Assembly: GCF_024139115.2 (NCBI RefSeq)
Contig: NC_085140.1
Coordinates: 45,726,180 to 45,790,179, forward strand
Direction: 5' to 3'
DNA: 64,000 nucleotides
Source of the DNA: Armigeres subalbatus
Lineage: Eukaryota; Arthropoda; Insecta; Diptera; Culicidae
Part shown: piece by piece, positions 11,275 through 23,279 of the stretch
How positions within the stretch are numbered: position 1 is the stretch's first letter
Layout of the letters: each line of letters opens with the position of its first letter
Translations under genes and position numbers: made by a program
The notes under the pieces: model-generated
Database searches by the model: none
What the model saw: the letters and a program-made list of their open reading frames with translations, nothing else
What the model was told of the DNA's origin: nothing

Positions 11275-12235
11275 ATTATTTTCTTTTTCTTCTTAGTCTT
11301 CTTTGTCTTCTTAGTCTTCTTAGTCTTCTTTGTCTTCTTTATCTTCTTTGTCTTCTTTGTCTTCGTTGTCTTCTTTGCCTTCTTTGTTTTCTTTGTCTTC
11401 TTTATCTTCTTTGTCTTCTTTGTCTTCTTTGTTTTCTTTGTCTTCTTTGTTTTATCTGTCTTCTTTGTCTTCTTTGTTTTCTTTGTCTTCTTTGTCTTCT
11501 TTGTCTTTTTTATCTTCTTTATCTTCTTTGTCTTTTTTTTTGTCTTCTTTGTCTTCTTTATCTTCTTTGTATTCTTTGTATTCTTTGTCTTCCTTGTATT
11601 ATTTGTCTTCTTTGTCTTCTTTGTCTTCTTTGCCTTCTTTGTCTTCTTTGTTTTCTTTGTTTTCTTTGTCTTCTTTGTCTTCTTTGTCTTCTTTGTCTTC
11701 TTTGTCTTCTTTGTCTCCTTTGTCTTCTTTGTCTTCTTTGTCTTCTTTGTCTTCTTTGTCTTCTTTGTCTTCTTTGTCTTCTTTGTCTTCTTTGTCTTCT
11801 TTGTCTTCTTTGTCTTCTTTGTCTTCTTTGTCTTCTTTATCTTCTTTGTCTTCTTTGTCTTCTTTGTCTTCTTTATCTTCTTTGTCTTATTTGTCTTCTT
11901 TGTCTTCTTTATCTTCTTTGTCTTTTTTGTCTTTTTTGTCTTCTTTGTCTTCTTCGTCTTCTGTGTCTTCTTTTTCTTCTTTGTCTTCTTTTTTTCTTTG
12001 TCTTCTTTGTCTTTTTTGTCTTCTTTGTCTTTTTTGTCTTCTTTGTCTTCTTTGTCTTCTTTATCTTCTTTGTCTTCGTTGTCCTCTTTGCCTTCTTTGT
12101 CTTCTTTATCTTCTTTGTCTTCTTTGTCTTTTTGTATTTCTTGCCTTTCTTGTCTTCTTTGTCTTCTTTGTCTTCTTTGTCTTCTTTGTCTTCTTTGTCT
12201 TCTTTGTCTTCTTTGTCTTCTTTGACGTCTTTGTC
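11275..12235. repeat. Microsatellite with 9-bp period, TTCTTTGTC
   Basis: About 960 bp of (TTCTTTGTC)n with interruptions such as TTTATC, TTTGTT and TTTTTT. The 9-bp unit contains no stop codon in several frames on both strands, so it creates long artefactual ORFs (Leu/Cys-rich, Phe/Val-rich, Ser/Leu-rich on plus; Lys/Thr/Asp-rich on minus). None is a real gene. The right edge falls inside the BEL/Pao polymerase reading at about 12236. Confidence 0.97.
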
Positions 12236-15225
12236 TACGTACTGTACTGTCGTACGTACTGTGTCGCACTCACTGGCTTCGGTGAAAACCAGCTCAATCG
12301 ATTGGAGATAAGAAGCATAGAGATCTCCGAAATACCTTCTGGGTATACGCAGCGCTTCAACTGTTGGCAGCAGGCTCATCCAACGTCACCAGCTTTGTAA
12401 ACATTCGCCGTCGATTTGTTCGTCTCAGTCACAGCCGGTTCTCCATAGCACCTGCACAAGTATCTTCCCGTGGACCGTGAACAGGGCCAACAATCTGAGC
12501 GGGTCGATGAATCCCATGACGCAGCTCAAGACGACTCGCTTTGTGGGGACCTTTTCACCTCGCAAATACTCCTTGACGCTTTCTTTGTGCTCGGTGGAGA
12601 ACAAAAATATGTCCTGCTTTGGGTTGCATATTATACCGAGCACCCTCTCGTTACCAGACTCCTTGTACTGGTTAAAATGAACCGCCTGATCTACTTTCTG
12701 CTCTCCGAGGCTCCGGAGGAACTTTGACGAATTCGAGACCCAGTTCGGATGTCGGAACCACCCTTCGAGTGGACGTATTTAACTTCTTCCGCTCGGCGAA
12801 TCGCCTCCTCCTCCGTGTCGACACTATCGTAGTAATCGTTTACGTAGCGCTTCTCTAAGATCGCTTCTGCCACCGCAAACTCCAGCGCGTTCTTGTTCTT
12901 GATGAACTGCGCTGAGCTCGGCGAACACGTTGACCCGAATGTGTCCTTCACGTAGACTTTGGGTGCTTCTCCTTCTACCGCTCGAAACAGAAAACGCTGG
13001 GCTGATTTGTCTGATTTTGATTTGGTGATACATTTCATTGATGTACCCCACCAAACCCGACTCGCCGCTCTCGGAACCAGTTTATCACTGCTGGCAGCGA
13101 TGCCATTATATCGGGCCCTTTCAACAGCTGCGAGTTCAAAGAAATTCCCTTCACATACGCACGATCGTCCCACACTAGACGAACTTTCCATTTCATCGGG
13201 TTTACGACGACGTCCAGCGGTATGTACCTTGCTCGGATTAGCGTTATTAAGTTCCTCCGTCGTCGCCTGGTGTGCATATCCCTTTTCCTGATACTCCTTG
13301 ATTTGCCTATGCACGGTTTCTCGAAGCGTAGGGTTTTTATTCAGTCGGTTATCCAACTGCTTGCACCAACGCAGTGCCATCGGATAGCTGTCCGAAAACT
13401 GCGGATTATCGGATTTCCACAACAGTCCGGTTTCAAAGCGATCTCCCACTCGTACAGTTGTTGTCTCCAGAATTTCTCTGGCTCTCCTGTCTTCTGCGGA
13501 CTCCTTCAGTCTACAGATCACCGACTCCTCCAGCGCGTATTGTCGTTTGATCAGATCATGTATCTCTTCATTCGAAATTTCGTCGTGGTAGCCAACCATA
13601 TACGCGTCAGACGTCGGACTGCGTCCCAATGGCGACTTGACCGCTATGCGCTTTCCAGGTTCACCTAGTCTAGCGTCGATCGGCGCCATCGTATGAATAT
13701 TGTTCAGTCCGATCAAGATTCTCGGCCGGTTCTTCCGATACGATGTGACTGGTAGACCACGGAGATGCTCGTACCGTTGTACCATCTACCGAGCATCTAG
13801 TGACTGCTCTGGCAGCGCCAATTCTCCTACAGTGCACAGCTCGTTCATCAGCAATTACTGCGTTCCTCCGACCGCAGAAATCTTTTAGCTGAATCCCTTC
13901 GAGTCCTTTTCGATGCGGACCACGTCTCCTGTCCACCGGATCTCGAGCCTTTGCCGGACGCCCTCTGCACCCAGCTGATCTGGCAGTGCTTTCTCCACCA
14001 TCGTAACTGATGCTCCTTCATCCAGAAACGCAAGGGTAGTCACGGATTTGTCCCGGAAATACAGTGTCACCGGCAGCATACGGAACAATATACTGCTGTT
14101 CAGCCGGATGTGGGTGTTCATAACGACCATTCCAGACCCTTGATGCAACAACGGATTGTGCCTTTCCGTACACCCGCCAATGGTGCACCGCATTCTAAAC
14201 TTGCACTCCGCGTGGCCATGGTCGTTCAGGCATGTGTCGCAGAGTTCCCACTTCCGCACGAGCTTCATCCGATCTTCCGGCGTCATGCTCTTGAAATCCT
14301 GACAGAATCGTAAACGATGGTCAGTCCGCTTACAAACCTTGCATGCCCTTTGTCTGGATTCCACCATGGCCGGCTCATTCACGACCGACTCTGTAGCGCT
14401 ATGATTGTAGACGGCACTTCTCTCCTTATTACGTCCTTTTCCGAAGCCAGAGCTTCCTGGTTTTGCCTCGGGAAACGTTTGCTTTGCAGGCTTCGGCCAC
14501 AATTCCCGAAATAAAATTAGTGAAGGCACGGAGCGTCACCATCTTTTTCCGCATCTTGTACCGCACCCATTCGCGCTTGTCGCCATAAGGAAGCTTGTCG
14601 ACCAGATCCTGCACTAACAACGGGTTAACCAAATGTTGCTTTAACCCGGCGGCCTCTAAGTGCTCGCAAAGCTGCTCCACTGCTGTACCGAACGGTATGA
14701 ATGTCGCCAATTTGTCAGCCTTCGGCCGTTCCAGCCTACGCACCTTCTCCAGATGACATTGTAGCAGTTGCTCCGGACGACCATACAGCCGTCTGAGCTT
14801 ACGTATTACCTTCGGAACGGATTTCGAGAACAACAGCTGCCCTCGAACACTTTCCAATGCTGGCCCCTTGAGGCTGCAGGAAACTGCAGCCGCACGATAT
14901 TCTCGACGTCGGTGAATCCACACGCCTCGTTGGATGCCTCGTACGTGCCGATAAACAATGGCCCGGTGAACACCGGGAGGTTCTTTGTTACTCCGTTTCT
15001 CGCCGCCAGCTGTGCCCTTGCTTGTTCCTCTTGTTCATCTTCGGATTCCTCTTCTTCTGTCTTCTTCAGATTATTTTTCACTTTCTTCATCGGAAGCGAT
15101 GTCGTCTTCGTCGGAATCTTCCTCACTGTCCTCTGACTCTTGCTCGCGCCGAGGGACAATCTTCATATTTTCCTTTTGCTCCTTTTCCAACTGCTTCAGT
15201 ACTACTACCTCTGGATTTCTGAGAG
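12236..15225 (-). pseudogene. Decayed BEL/Pao LTR retrotransposon gag-pol
   Basis: Reading the minus strand from 15225 downward, all in broken frames: an acidic/Lys-rich gag start (VVVLKQLEKEQKENMKIV), DUF1759-type gag (GTYEASNEACGF, ALESVRGQLLF, LRRLYGRPEQLL), zinc-knuckle Cys/His (CKVCKRTDHRLRFC, CDTCLNDHGH), protease region (FLDEGASVTMV, with DEG where DSG is usual), and reverse transcriptase. The reading ends with KRVVLSCVMGFIDPL and LLPTVEALRIPRRYF near 12300. RNase H and integrase are absent because the microsatellite begins at 12235. No LTR was found. Frameshifts and stops show it is inactive. Confidence 0.85.
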
Positions 15226-18200
15226 GCAATCCCACAGCCTGCGTTCCACTTCTCCACCGCTTGACACATCCTCTGGATAAGGTTATCCGGAGTTGTGTCC
15301 CGGCCGCAAAGCATTGCTCTTCTTTCGACGTCGAAACGAGGACATACGAACAGTATGTGCTCTGCAGTTTCGTCAACACCTGGGCAGTCAGGGCAGATGG
15401 GGACCTCCGCGTGCCCAAACCTGTGGTGGTACTGTCGGAAACAGCCATGGCCTGACAGGTATTGTGTCAAATGGAAGTGAACCTCCCCATGGGGTCTCCC
15501 CACCCAGCTTGATATGTTAGGAATCAGCCGGTGGGTCCACCTACCTTTCGAGGAGTTATCCCACTCGCGCTGCCATCTGGCAACCGAGGTCACCCTGGTA
15601 CGCTCGCGGGCTCCTCTGGTGCCACGTAGCTCAAAACACTCCTCGTCTTCCCGGATGACCAGCCCGACTGGCATCATACTCGCTATCACGCAGGATGCGT
15701 CGAGCGATACCGTGCGGTAGGCCGATATCACCCTGAGACACATCAAGCGGTAGGTGCTCTCCAGTTTCTGCAGGTAACTGGTTACCCCCAGTGCTTTTGC
15801 CCAGGACGGGCCGCCGTACCTAAGAATAGATGCGGCAACGCCTGCCAGTAGCCTACGTCTACTGGCGCACACCTTGGAGCTGTTGGACATCATCCTCGAT
15901 AATGCCGCCCCAGCAGTCGAAGTCTTCTTGCACGCATATTCGACATGGCTACCGAAGGTATGCTTGTCGTCTATGATGATCCCAAGAATCTTCAGACTAC
16001 GCTTTGAAGTGATCGCGACGTCTCCCACGTGAACAACTGCATGTTGTGCCGACTTACGGTTGCTGACGATAACCACATCCGTCTTATGTTGAGCGAGCTC
16101 AAGGCCTCTCGCACTCATCCAGTCCGCCACAGTGCTGATCGCGTGTTTTGCGGTTAGCTCTACTTCGGGGGTTGACTCCCCGTAGACCTCTAGGGTTACA
16201 TCGTCAGCAAAGCCGACGATCTTCACACCAGGAGCGAACTTTAGCTTCAGAACCCCGTCATACATCAGGTTCCATAGTACCGGGCCCAGGATTGACCCTT
16301 GCGGGACTCCTGCGGTAATGGGAACACTTTTCTGACCAGCATCGGTCTCGTATAGCAGCACGCGGTTCTGGAAGTAGCTTTCCAAGATCCGGTACAGTCC
16401 CACCGGCAGGCTAAGCCGGTGTAACGAGAGCGCGATGGCATCCCAGCTTGTGCTGTTGAATGCGTTCTTCACGTCCAGTGTCACCAACGCACAGTATCAA
16501 ATTCCTCTCCTTTTCCGTTGGATCGCTACCTCTGCAGTCTTGAGCACTGAGTTGATAGCGTCCACCGTGGACTTACCCTTCCGAAAACCAAACTGGTTAC
16601 TCGACAGGCCATGCGTACCCTCTACGTACGGGGTGAGCCTGTTGAGGATGATCCTCTCGAGCAGTTTACTCGTCGTGTCGATCAGGCAAATTGGTCTGTA
16701 CGCCGATGGGTCGCCCGGAGGCTTCCCGGCCTTCGGCAGCAGTACCAACTTCTGCCTTTTCCATCTCTCAGGGAAACGACACTCATCCAGGCATCTCTGC
16801 ATAGCTAGCCTGAACATGTTCGGGTTCGCTATGATCGCTGCCTTGAGTGCACTGTTTGGAACTCCATCGGGGCCTGGAGCTTTGTTCATCGCAAGGGTGT
16901 TAGCCACTGCGAGTAACTCTTCGTTCGTCACCGGAGCCACCATTTCGGCCACACTCCCAGCGCCTTGCAGCGCAGGAGGAGGCCAGGGACTTGTGGCTCG
17001 GGACGGGAAGAGTACTTCGATAATCCTCGCCAACCGGTCCGGTGACCGTTCGGGGGGTGAAGAGCCCCCTTTAGTCTTGGCCATCACGATCCTATAGGCG
17101 TCACCCCACGGATTCGCATTGGCACCCTCGCACAGGTTGTCGAAGCACGCTCTCTTGCTGCTCTTAATGGCCTTGTTAAGGGCCAGTCTCGCAGCTCGAA
17201 ACACTTCGCTCTTTCCTCCTCAGCGCGGGCTCGTTGCGTCCTACGTCTAGCCTTGAGGCAGGCTGATCGTAGGGCTGCAATTTCGGCACTCCACCAGTAT
17301 GCCGGGCGTCTGCAATTTCTTGGCAGGGCTTTCCTCGGCATAGTAGCATAGCACGCGCGTGATAGGACAGCTACCAGCGCATCCCCGCTTAGACTGTCGG
17401 TGTTGTCCTCCAGTCCCAGGGCTGCGATGAAAACTTCGCTGTCGAAGTGATTGGACTTCCACCCACGGACCTGACAGGGATCACCCGCCTTCGGACGCTG
17501 CACACCATAGTTGATCTTGAAGCGAATTGCTAGGTGATCACTATGGGTGTAGCCCTCGTATACCCTCCAGTCCAGGTCAGAGACCAGACCGGGGCTGACA
17601 AACGTTACATCTATCCATGACTCGGCCCCATTCCTACGGAATGTGCTACAGTGATCGTTCGCTAATTGGGGCGTTTTGACAAGCGTCAATGTTGTTTACT
17701 TTTTGCATTGAACAAAGGAAAATTTTACGCGCCAGAAAATATCGATCCCCCCAAACACGGAAACAAAACGTCAACGCGTTTTTGACATCACATTCTGACG
17801 TTTAGCTGCTTTTTAATTGGGTTTCGCCCCAATTAGCGAACCCCCAACTAAAAAGCGCCCCAACTATAAAAAAAAAACCAATTAGCGAACGTTTACTGTA
17901 CTGGCTCCGTCATTGACAAGCACTGCGTCGAGTTTTGCAAGTGCCTCGAGTAACGCTTGTCCCCTCTGATTGGTGCAGCGGCTGCCCCATTCCACTGCCC
18001 ACGCATTAAAGTCTCCCGCTATAACGAACGGACTCCGATCTACTAGGTCCGACGATAGCCTGTCGATCATCTGGTTGAACTGTTCCATTGACCACCTTGG
18101 TGGGGCGTAGCAGCTACAATAGAACACCCCATTGATCTTGGCTATCGCGACACCCTCCGCGGAGGAGTGTACAACCTCTTGAACGGGGTACCTTCCTGTT

Positions 18201-18403
18201 GTACAGATTGCCGCCGACCTAGACCCGTCCGGCACCCAGTTGCCATTGTCGGCAGGGACGATGTACGGGTCAGACAGGAGGGCGACATCGGTCCTCGACT
18301 CCGAGACCGCCTGCCACAGCAGTTGCTGGGCAGGTGCACAGTGATTCAGATTCAGCTGTGTTACTTGCACGGCTTTTTCCGATTGGCTTCTCCGAAGGGA
18401 CAC
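15226..18403 (-). pseudogene. R1-type ORF2: endonuclease/reverse transcriptase, broken
   Basis: Endonuclease motifs appear first: VQVTQLNLNHC, a DPYIVP-type segment, and the AGDFNAWAVEWGS catalytic block near 18010-17975. The reading stops at the MITE (17649-17898) and resumes with FRRNGAESWIDVTFVSP and HSDHLAIRF. The RT follows with NKAPGPDGVPNSALK, FGFRKGKSTVDA, LDVKNAFNSTSWDA, AGVPQGSILGP and the FADD catalytic motif near 16215. A frameshift separates 16497 from 16487. A CCHC-like CPDCPGVDETAEHILFVCPR lies near the C-terminus. The closing residues are lost at the BEL junction. It would act as a target-primed reverse transcriptase if intact; here it is dead. Confidence 0.85.
17649..17898. 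mobile_element. 250-bp TA-flanked MITE inside R1 ORF2
   Basis: The ends CAGTGATCGTTCGCTAATTG and the inverted right end CAGTAAACGTTCGCTAATTG match at all but three positions. TA flanks both sides (17647-17648 and 17899-17900). If the element and one TA are disregarded, the endonuclease reading frame runs on without a break, which fixes the boundaries. CAGT termini with a TA target resemble Tc1/mariner-pogo relatives. It contains no ORF. Confidence 0.93.
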
Positions 18404-18439
18404 GCAAGCCCGCCAATAGCATGGTTCCGGGCCTGCTTC

Positions 18440-19755
18440 TTACTGGCGCAGATAAGGCACCTGGGCCTTGTCGCATTCCTGCGCCTTGTGTTCCTCCTCG
18501 CCGCAGCGACGACACATCTTGCTTCGGTCTGGGCCCTTGCAGTCATAAGACTTGTGCCTGCACTGAAGGCACCGGTAGCACCTGTCCACTGAAGGTGGCT
18601 GGAGCACGCTTACTGGGCATACTGACCAGCCGATCTTCAGCTTCCCTTTTTCAGTGACCTTTTTGGCGTCAGCCACCGGTAGTCTGAGATGGGCTACCTG
18701 CGTACCAAAGAATTCCCCTTTTAGACGTACAGAGGACCGCTCAACCTCTGTGCCGCACTGCTCTTTGACGGCAGAGACGACGTCTTCCGCGGTCGTGACC
18801 TCGTCCAGTTGCTTACACTGGAGGGTCACTTCCGCACCCAACGACCTGAGCTGAGCGCCGTCACCCAAGACCTCCTGGGCAAGCTTTTTGTAAACTACAC
18901 CGCTAGATTGCGCGCCACGCTTCAGTACCAAGATCATTTCACCGTACGTCTGACGCTGCGCACATCCTGGCCCAGGGCCGATAGGCTATCGGCCGCTCGC
19001 AGCGATTTGAGGACATCGGCGTATTTGTCCTTGTCGGTTTTCACCAGCAAGGCCTCGCCTCTGTCTCTCACCTTCTTCGCAGGTCGAGGGGTGTTCGACT
19101 TCCGCACCCTACTGACCAGCTGCCAAGGATTTGCATCCCCTTCGGCGGATACCAATGGCTGGCTGGGGCCAGCTTGTGGCTCAGCAACTTGTGCCTGTCT
19201 AGTGCCTTTCACCTTCTTGGGCACACGCCCTTCAGGCTCCGGTGCACCATCCAGGCGACGTTTTGCCTTAATGGTAGCGCGTTTGGGTCGCTTCGAGCTT
19301 GGCGTTTTCTTACCCTCACTGGCCGTAAGGGCGGTCGCCTCTTTCGCCGCAGTAACACCGCTAGGGGAGGAGAGGGCCTTGGTCTGGATACCTTTGGCTA
19401 CCTTCTCTGCTGCCGCTACACGCCTGATATAAGCGTCCTGTTCTTGTCTTGCGACTCGAACAGCTTGCCGAAGCACCAACAGGCTCTGCTTAAGCTCCTT
19501 GTTGGTGTTCTGCTTGCCGCTTATGAACTCGATGATCTCATCGAGTTGCTCGGCCACCACCCGTATCCCTGGTAGTGGCTCATCAGGCGTGCAAGCAGGG
19601 CTACTCCCCACCACCACTGGAGACTCTTCGGTACTGCCAATAGCAGCAACCGTCACTCCACTCTCCCCCTCTCTAATAGGGGACCTCGCTAGACCCCTTT
19701 TGGCAAAGGGGTCCATCACCTCCATCTCCAATGATTTTTGTCTTTCAAGGCTCAT
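18440..19755 (-). pseudogene. R1-type ORF1 (gag-like nucleic-acid-binding protein), one frameshift
   Basis: The first part (19755-18934) starts MSLERQKSLEMEV and contains a coiled-coil-like stretch (EQLDEIIEF onward), then basic KKTPSSKRPKRATIKAKRR. A frameshift near 18935 joins it to a second reading (MILVLKRGAQSSGVVYKKL) ending in zinc knuckles CYRCLQCRHKSYDC and CRRCGEEEHKAQEC at 18560-18460. The order (coiled coil, basic region, clustered CCHC) is that of R1/jockey-group ORF1 proteins, which package the element RNA. ORF2 begins about 40 bp downstream. Confidence 0.8.
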
Positions 19756-20033
19756 TGCTATATGGGTCCGCCTTGCGGCTGCCGCCGAATCCTACTGGAG
19801 TAGTCGCCTTTAGTGATCCCATGGTTATCTATGCCTGCCTTGCGGCAAGCAGGGAGGCCATGCGAGGGTTGACACTTGCGTGTTCAGAGCCAGATCAGCG
19901 CAAATCAGGAAAGGGCGTCTGAGTCCCACCCAGTAGGCAAAACTGGATGGCAGGATTGGGCATCAGCGTGCTACAAGGCCCGCCACGGTTTTATGGGACG
20001 GAAGACAGCCTAGCCATTAGCCCACTCGCCGTA

Positions 20034-20438
20034 TTGACTAGAGGCCTGAATAAGAGAAACGCGGATAGGTATATGCCGCCAATCGAACCGTCAAAAAACA
20101 GCAGCCAATCGAGCAGGAGACCTGTCAAGCAGCCAAAATTTTGGCTCAAATACTGAAAACGGCCAAATTCGATTTTATGCCATTTTTCAATAAACAAGAT
20201 TGAATGTATTTTACATTAGTTTGCAATAATATGTGTTAGTCATTAATAGATTATGAAATGAAATTCCATTGTTTATTGGATTCTATTGTTATATGATGTG
20301 GACACATAAAATAGCGGATTGTGAGATTTTATCTACATAAACCATTTCTTCCTTTTCATGTGTTGTTCTTTGATGAAGAAGATTGAATGCAGTGTTATAT
20401 TTTCTATCCGCGTTTCTCTTATTCAGGCCTCTAGTCAA
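20034..20438. mobile_element. TIR element with TTGACTAGAGGCCTGAATAA termini
   Basis: About 36 bp at the left (TTGACTAGAGGCCTGAATAA, then GAGAAACGCGGATAG) reappears inverted at 20402-20438 with perfect match. No ORF is recognised inside. The core TAGAGGCCTGAAT also occurs as a 26-bp perfect palindrome at 27369-27394, so this is a family in the region. It abuts the 5' end of the R1 element. Confidence 0.75.
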
Positions 20439-20984
20439 AACGTTATCAGACTACTAACAGTACGATTATGGTTCAGTCATTATCAATATGGTTCAACGTG
20501 GAAAGTAAACCGTTCCATAAATGGTTCGGCTATCGTTTGGATTTATGCGGGTGGCAGAGATGCCAGATTTGAAGACATGTCTTCGATTTGAAGACATTTG
20601 AATCTCTGTGAAGACATTTATTTCTTGAAGACATTTTGAAGACTTTTAAAAACATTTGAAGACATATCTACTTATTTGAAGATACTTGAAGACAATCAAT
20701 AAGCCAGCGAATAGAAAATACAATTTTGTTACTTATAAATTCAGCGACTTCTATGTAAATTATATAAAAATTACATAAGTTATAATAGTCTTTGTCTCAA
20801 GCTTAGAATCTCAAACATAAAAATACATTCACACTAGACAGTTGATAACTGCAACACAAACAAAAATCGGAGGAATTTTAATTTAAAGACTAAATTAAAG
20901 TAGAAAATTCAGATGAAACTTGTTACACACTTTCGTTAAATGTCTTCCTTGAATTGTTTTGGTATTTTTTCTACAAATATCTTT

Positions 20985-21988
20985 GGACATTCTTCCAGTA
21001 GTTTCTCTGAAAATTGATCTCTAATTTTTCCAAAAAATCGTTCTAGTATTCTTTCTGAAATTCCTCCTGAAGTTTCTCCAGGAATTTGCCCGGAAATTTC
21101 AGGGATTTCTCATAAAAATCCTCCAAGAATTCCTTTGGAATTTACTTGGAAACTCCTGCGAAAGTACATCCGAGAATTCCTTCGGAAGATACTCTAGAAG
21201 TTCCTCCTCCTCCAGTAGTACCTTCATGAATTCCTCCAACAGTTCTTCTAGGAAGTTCTTCCAGAAATTCTTTCGAAAGTTCTTCCAGGTATTCCTGCGG
21301 AAGCTCCTGCAAGGATCTCTCCGGAAGTTCCTCCATGAATTCCTTCGGAAGTTTCTCCAGTAATTCCTCTGGAAGATTCTCCAAGTATGTTGCCGAAAAA
21401 TTCTTCAAGAATGCTTTCGAATGTATGTGAGGATTTTATTGAACACCCCCGCAACAATACCTTTATTTTATTACTATAAGCTACTATGAATTGCACTCCT
21501 CTTGATGGTATGTAGTTTCGGTTCGGATGCCAAGCTGAATGCAGCTGGCTATCACAATAAAAATATTGAAGTCGTTTCGATTGTGTAATCCTCAGCGATA
21601 AGAGAAATCCCACATGTATGCTATGGAATTTCTCGAATACTTCCTCCAGGATTTTTTTCGGAAAATTCTGCAACAGTACCTCAAGAGGCTCCTCCAAGAG
21701 TTCATCCAGTACTACCTCCGAGAATTCCTCCGGAAGTTTTTTTAGATATTTCTTCAGTAATTCCTCAGGAATATTCAAAAATTCATCAGGAAAATCCTTC
21801 AGGAATTACTCCAGAAAATCTCTCCGGAGTTCATCCCGAAGTTTTTCAGGAATTCCTTCTCAAGTTCCTCCAAGAATTCTGCCAGCAATTTCTTCTGAAG
21901 TTCCTTCAGAAATTTCCCGGGAAGTTCCTTCAGTAGATCCTTTGGATGTTCCTCGGGAAATTTCTTCGGGAGTCTTCCAGAAGTAATT
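20985..21988. repeat. Degenerate minisatellite, TTCCTCCAGAAGTTC-type
   Basis: Imperfect repeats of roughly 12-33 bp built from TTCCTCC(A/G)GAA(G/T)TTC fill 20985-21410 and 21620-21988, with a related stretch at 24690-24900. On the minus strand they translate as EEFLEELPKE-like repeats and on plus as Ser/Phe-rich repeats. This is a by-product of the repeat, not a leucine-rich protein. The array is internal sequence of the hAT-like element. Confidence 0.75.
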
Positions 21989-22272
21989 CTTCTTCTTCCT
22001 CTTCTTCTTATTTGCATTACATCCGTACACTGGAACAGAGCTGCCTCGCAGCTTAGTGTTCATTAAGCACTTACACAGTTATTAACTGCGAGGTTTCTAA
22101 GCCAGGTTACCATTTTTGCATTCGTATATCATGAGGCTAGCACGATGATACTTTTATGCCCAGGGAAGTCGAGGCAATTTCCAATCCGAAAATTGCCTAG
22201 ACTGGCACCGGGTATCGAACCCAGCCACCCTCAGCATGGTCTTGCTTTGTAGCCGCGCGTCTTACCGTCTTA
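21989..22272 (-). mobile_element. tRNA-derived SINE with 12-bp target duplication
   Basis: Full-length minus-strand copy: GAAGAAGAAG-type tail at the left, 'GATGTAATGC' end, 'AAGTGCTTAATGAAC' body, and the tRNA-like head with B box GGTTCGATACCC at the right. The direct repeat CCAGAAGTAATT flanks it at 21977-21988 and 22273-22284. It inserted into the minisatellite of the hAT-like element. Confidence 0.9.
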
Positions 22273-23279
22273 CCAGAAGTAATTAGACTGAGCCAAAAAT
22301 CCATATCAAGTTTATGTGTGAGCGATATAGATTTTTGCAATAGCTTCCATCTAATGGATTTTATGTGTAAGCCTTATAGAAAATGTATAAGTGAGCACAC
22401 ATATAATTTATTTATGCTTACTAATTAGCTTTATTGCTTTTTGTTGATAAAATTGAATGGATTTGATTAATTAAATTCATTTCTTAATTCATTTGAAATC
22501 ACAATATAAATATATTGGTATTCGTAACATGAAAAAATAATAAAACGAACTTTTGTATTTGATTATATTTATTTCTTCATTATGAGTAACAATTGAGGCA
22601 TGATGCAATCGGAGTGGCGAAGATCTTCGTTTTTCACAATGTCTATACGCTTTTCACTATCAGTAATCCAGAGACGACTGTGAAATGCATCTAATGGTTA
22701 AAACATAACTAACGGCTGCCGCACACAAAATTGCCAATAACGTCCCTAATGTTTGCCTCATCGTGTTTAGCAGCAGACTTTCGGCATCATTGTTGAGCTT
22801 CCCGATCTTTATTCAGCACCTTCTTTCTATAGACTATAGTGTCCGCATCGCCAACAGGCAGTTCAGCAGCATTATCCCCAACATCCGCAACAACTGTCTC
22901 CATCAACATCCGCAACAACCGACATCTGCAACAACCGTCTCCGCCATCAAATCAAAACGAATCAAAGGGAGAAGACATCCCTTCCGGAGAAGGAAACATG
23001 CATTCGGCCCGAATTCACTCAGCGGGTTATCAATCACAATTCACAACACTATTTTTTAGCTTGTTCCACTCCTGTTGGCTTGTTCCCATTCGCACAGCAT
23101 CTGAATTCATTGAACAAAGAACCATAAAATGCATTAAGTATAAAAGCATTAAGTATAAAACTATATTTAACAAGTCCTACCTGCAAGAAAACCCAAATTT
23201 CCGAAGCGTCGTTCAGCATGCGTTCACTTGTATTTTTGTCCTTCCTTTTGACACTTCTCGTGGTTTTGCGCATAGTTCG

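Larger units (their letters stand above)
15226..20030 (-). mobile_element. R1-clade non-LTR retrotransposon, nearly full length but mutated
   Basis: The minus strand carries ORF1 (gag-like with zinc knuckles, 18440-19755), ORF2 (AP endonuclease plus reverse transcriptase, about 15226-18403) and a 5' leader up to about 20030. The 3' end falls in the middle of the BEL/Pao gag at about 15225: the ORF2 reading passes from WNAGCGIASQ straight into BEL sequence. That suggests insertion into an older BEL copy or a later join. BEL sequence was not recognised beyond the 5' end, so a clean insertion is not proven. A 250-bp MITE sits in the endonuclease domain. Confidence 0.8.

Noticed and set aside
11094..12400. 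Six long ORFs of 156-405 residues on both strands
   Set aside because: They are readings of the TTCTTTGTC microsatellite, whose unit lacks stops in several frames. Homopolymer-like peptides with no domain are artefacts.
13222..13668. Plus-strand ORFs over the BEL and R1 coding regions (12959-19922)
   Set aside because: Antisense shadows of the minus-strand gag-pol and LINE ORFs; no independent motifs.
21142..21778. Glu/Leu-rich repeat proteins
   Set aside because: EEFLEELPKE-type peptides arise from a degenerate minisatellite, with equally long readings on the other strand.
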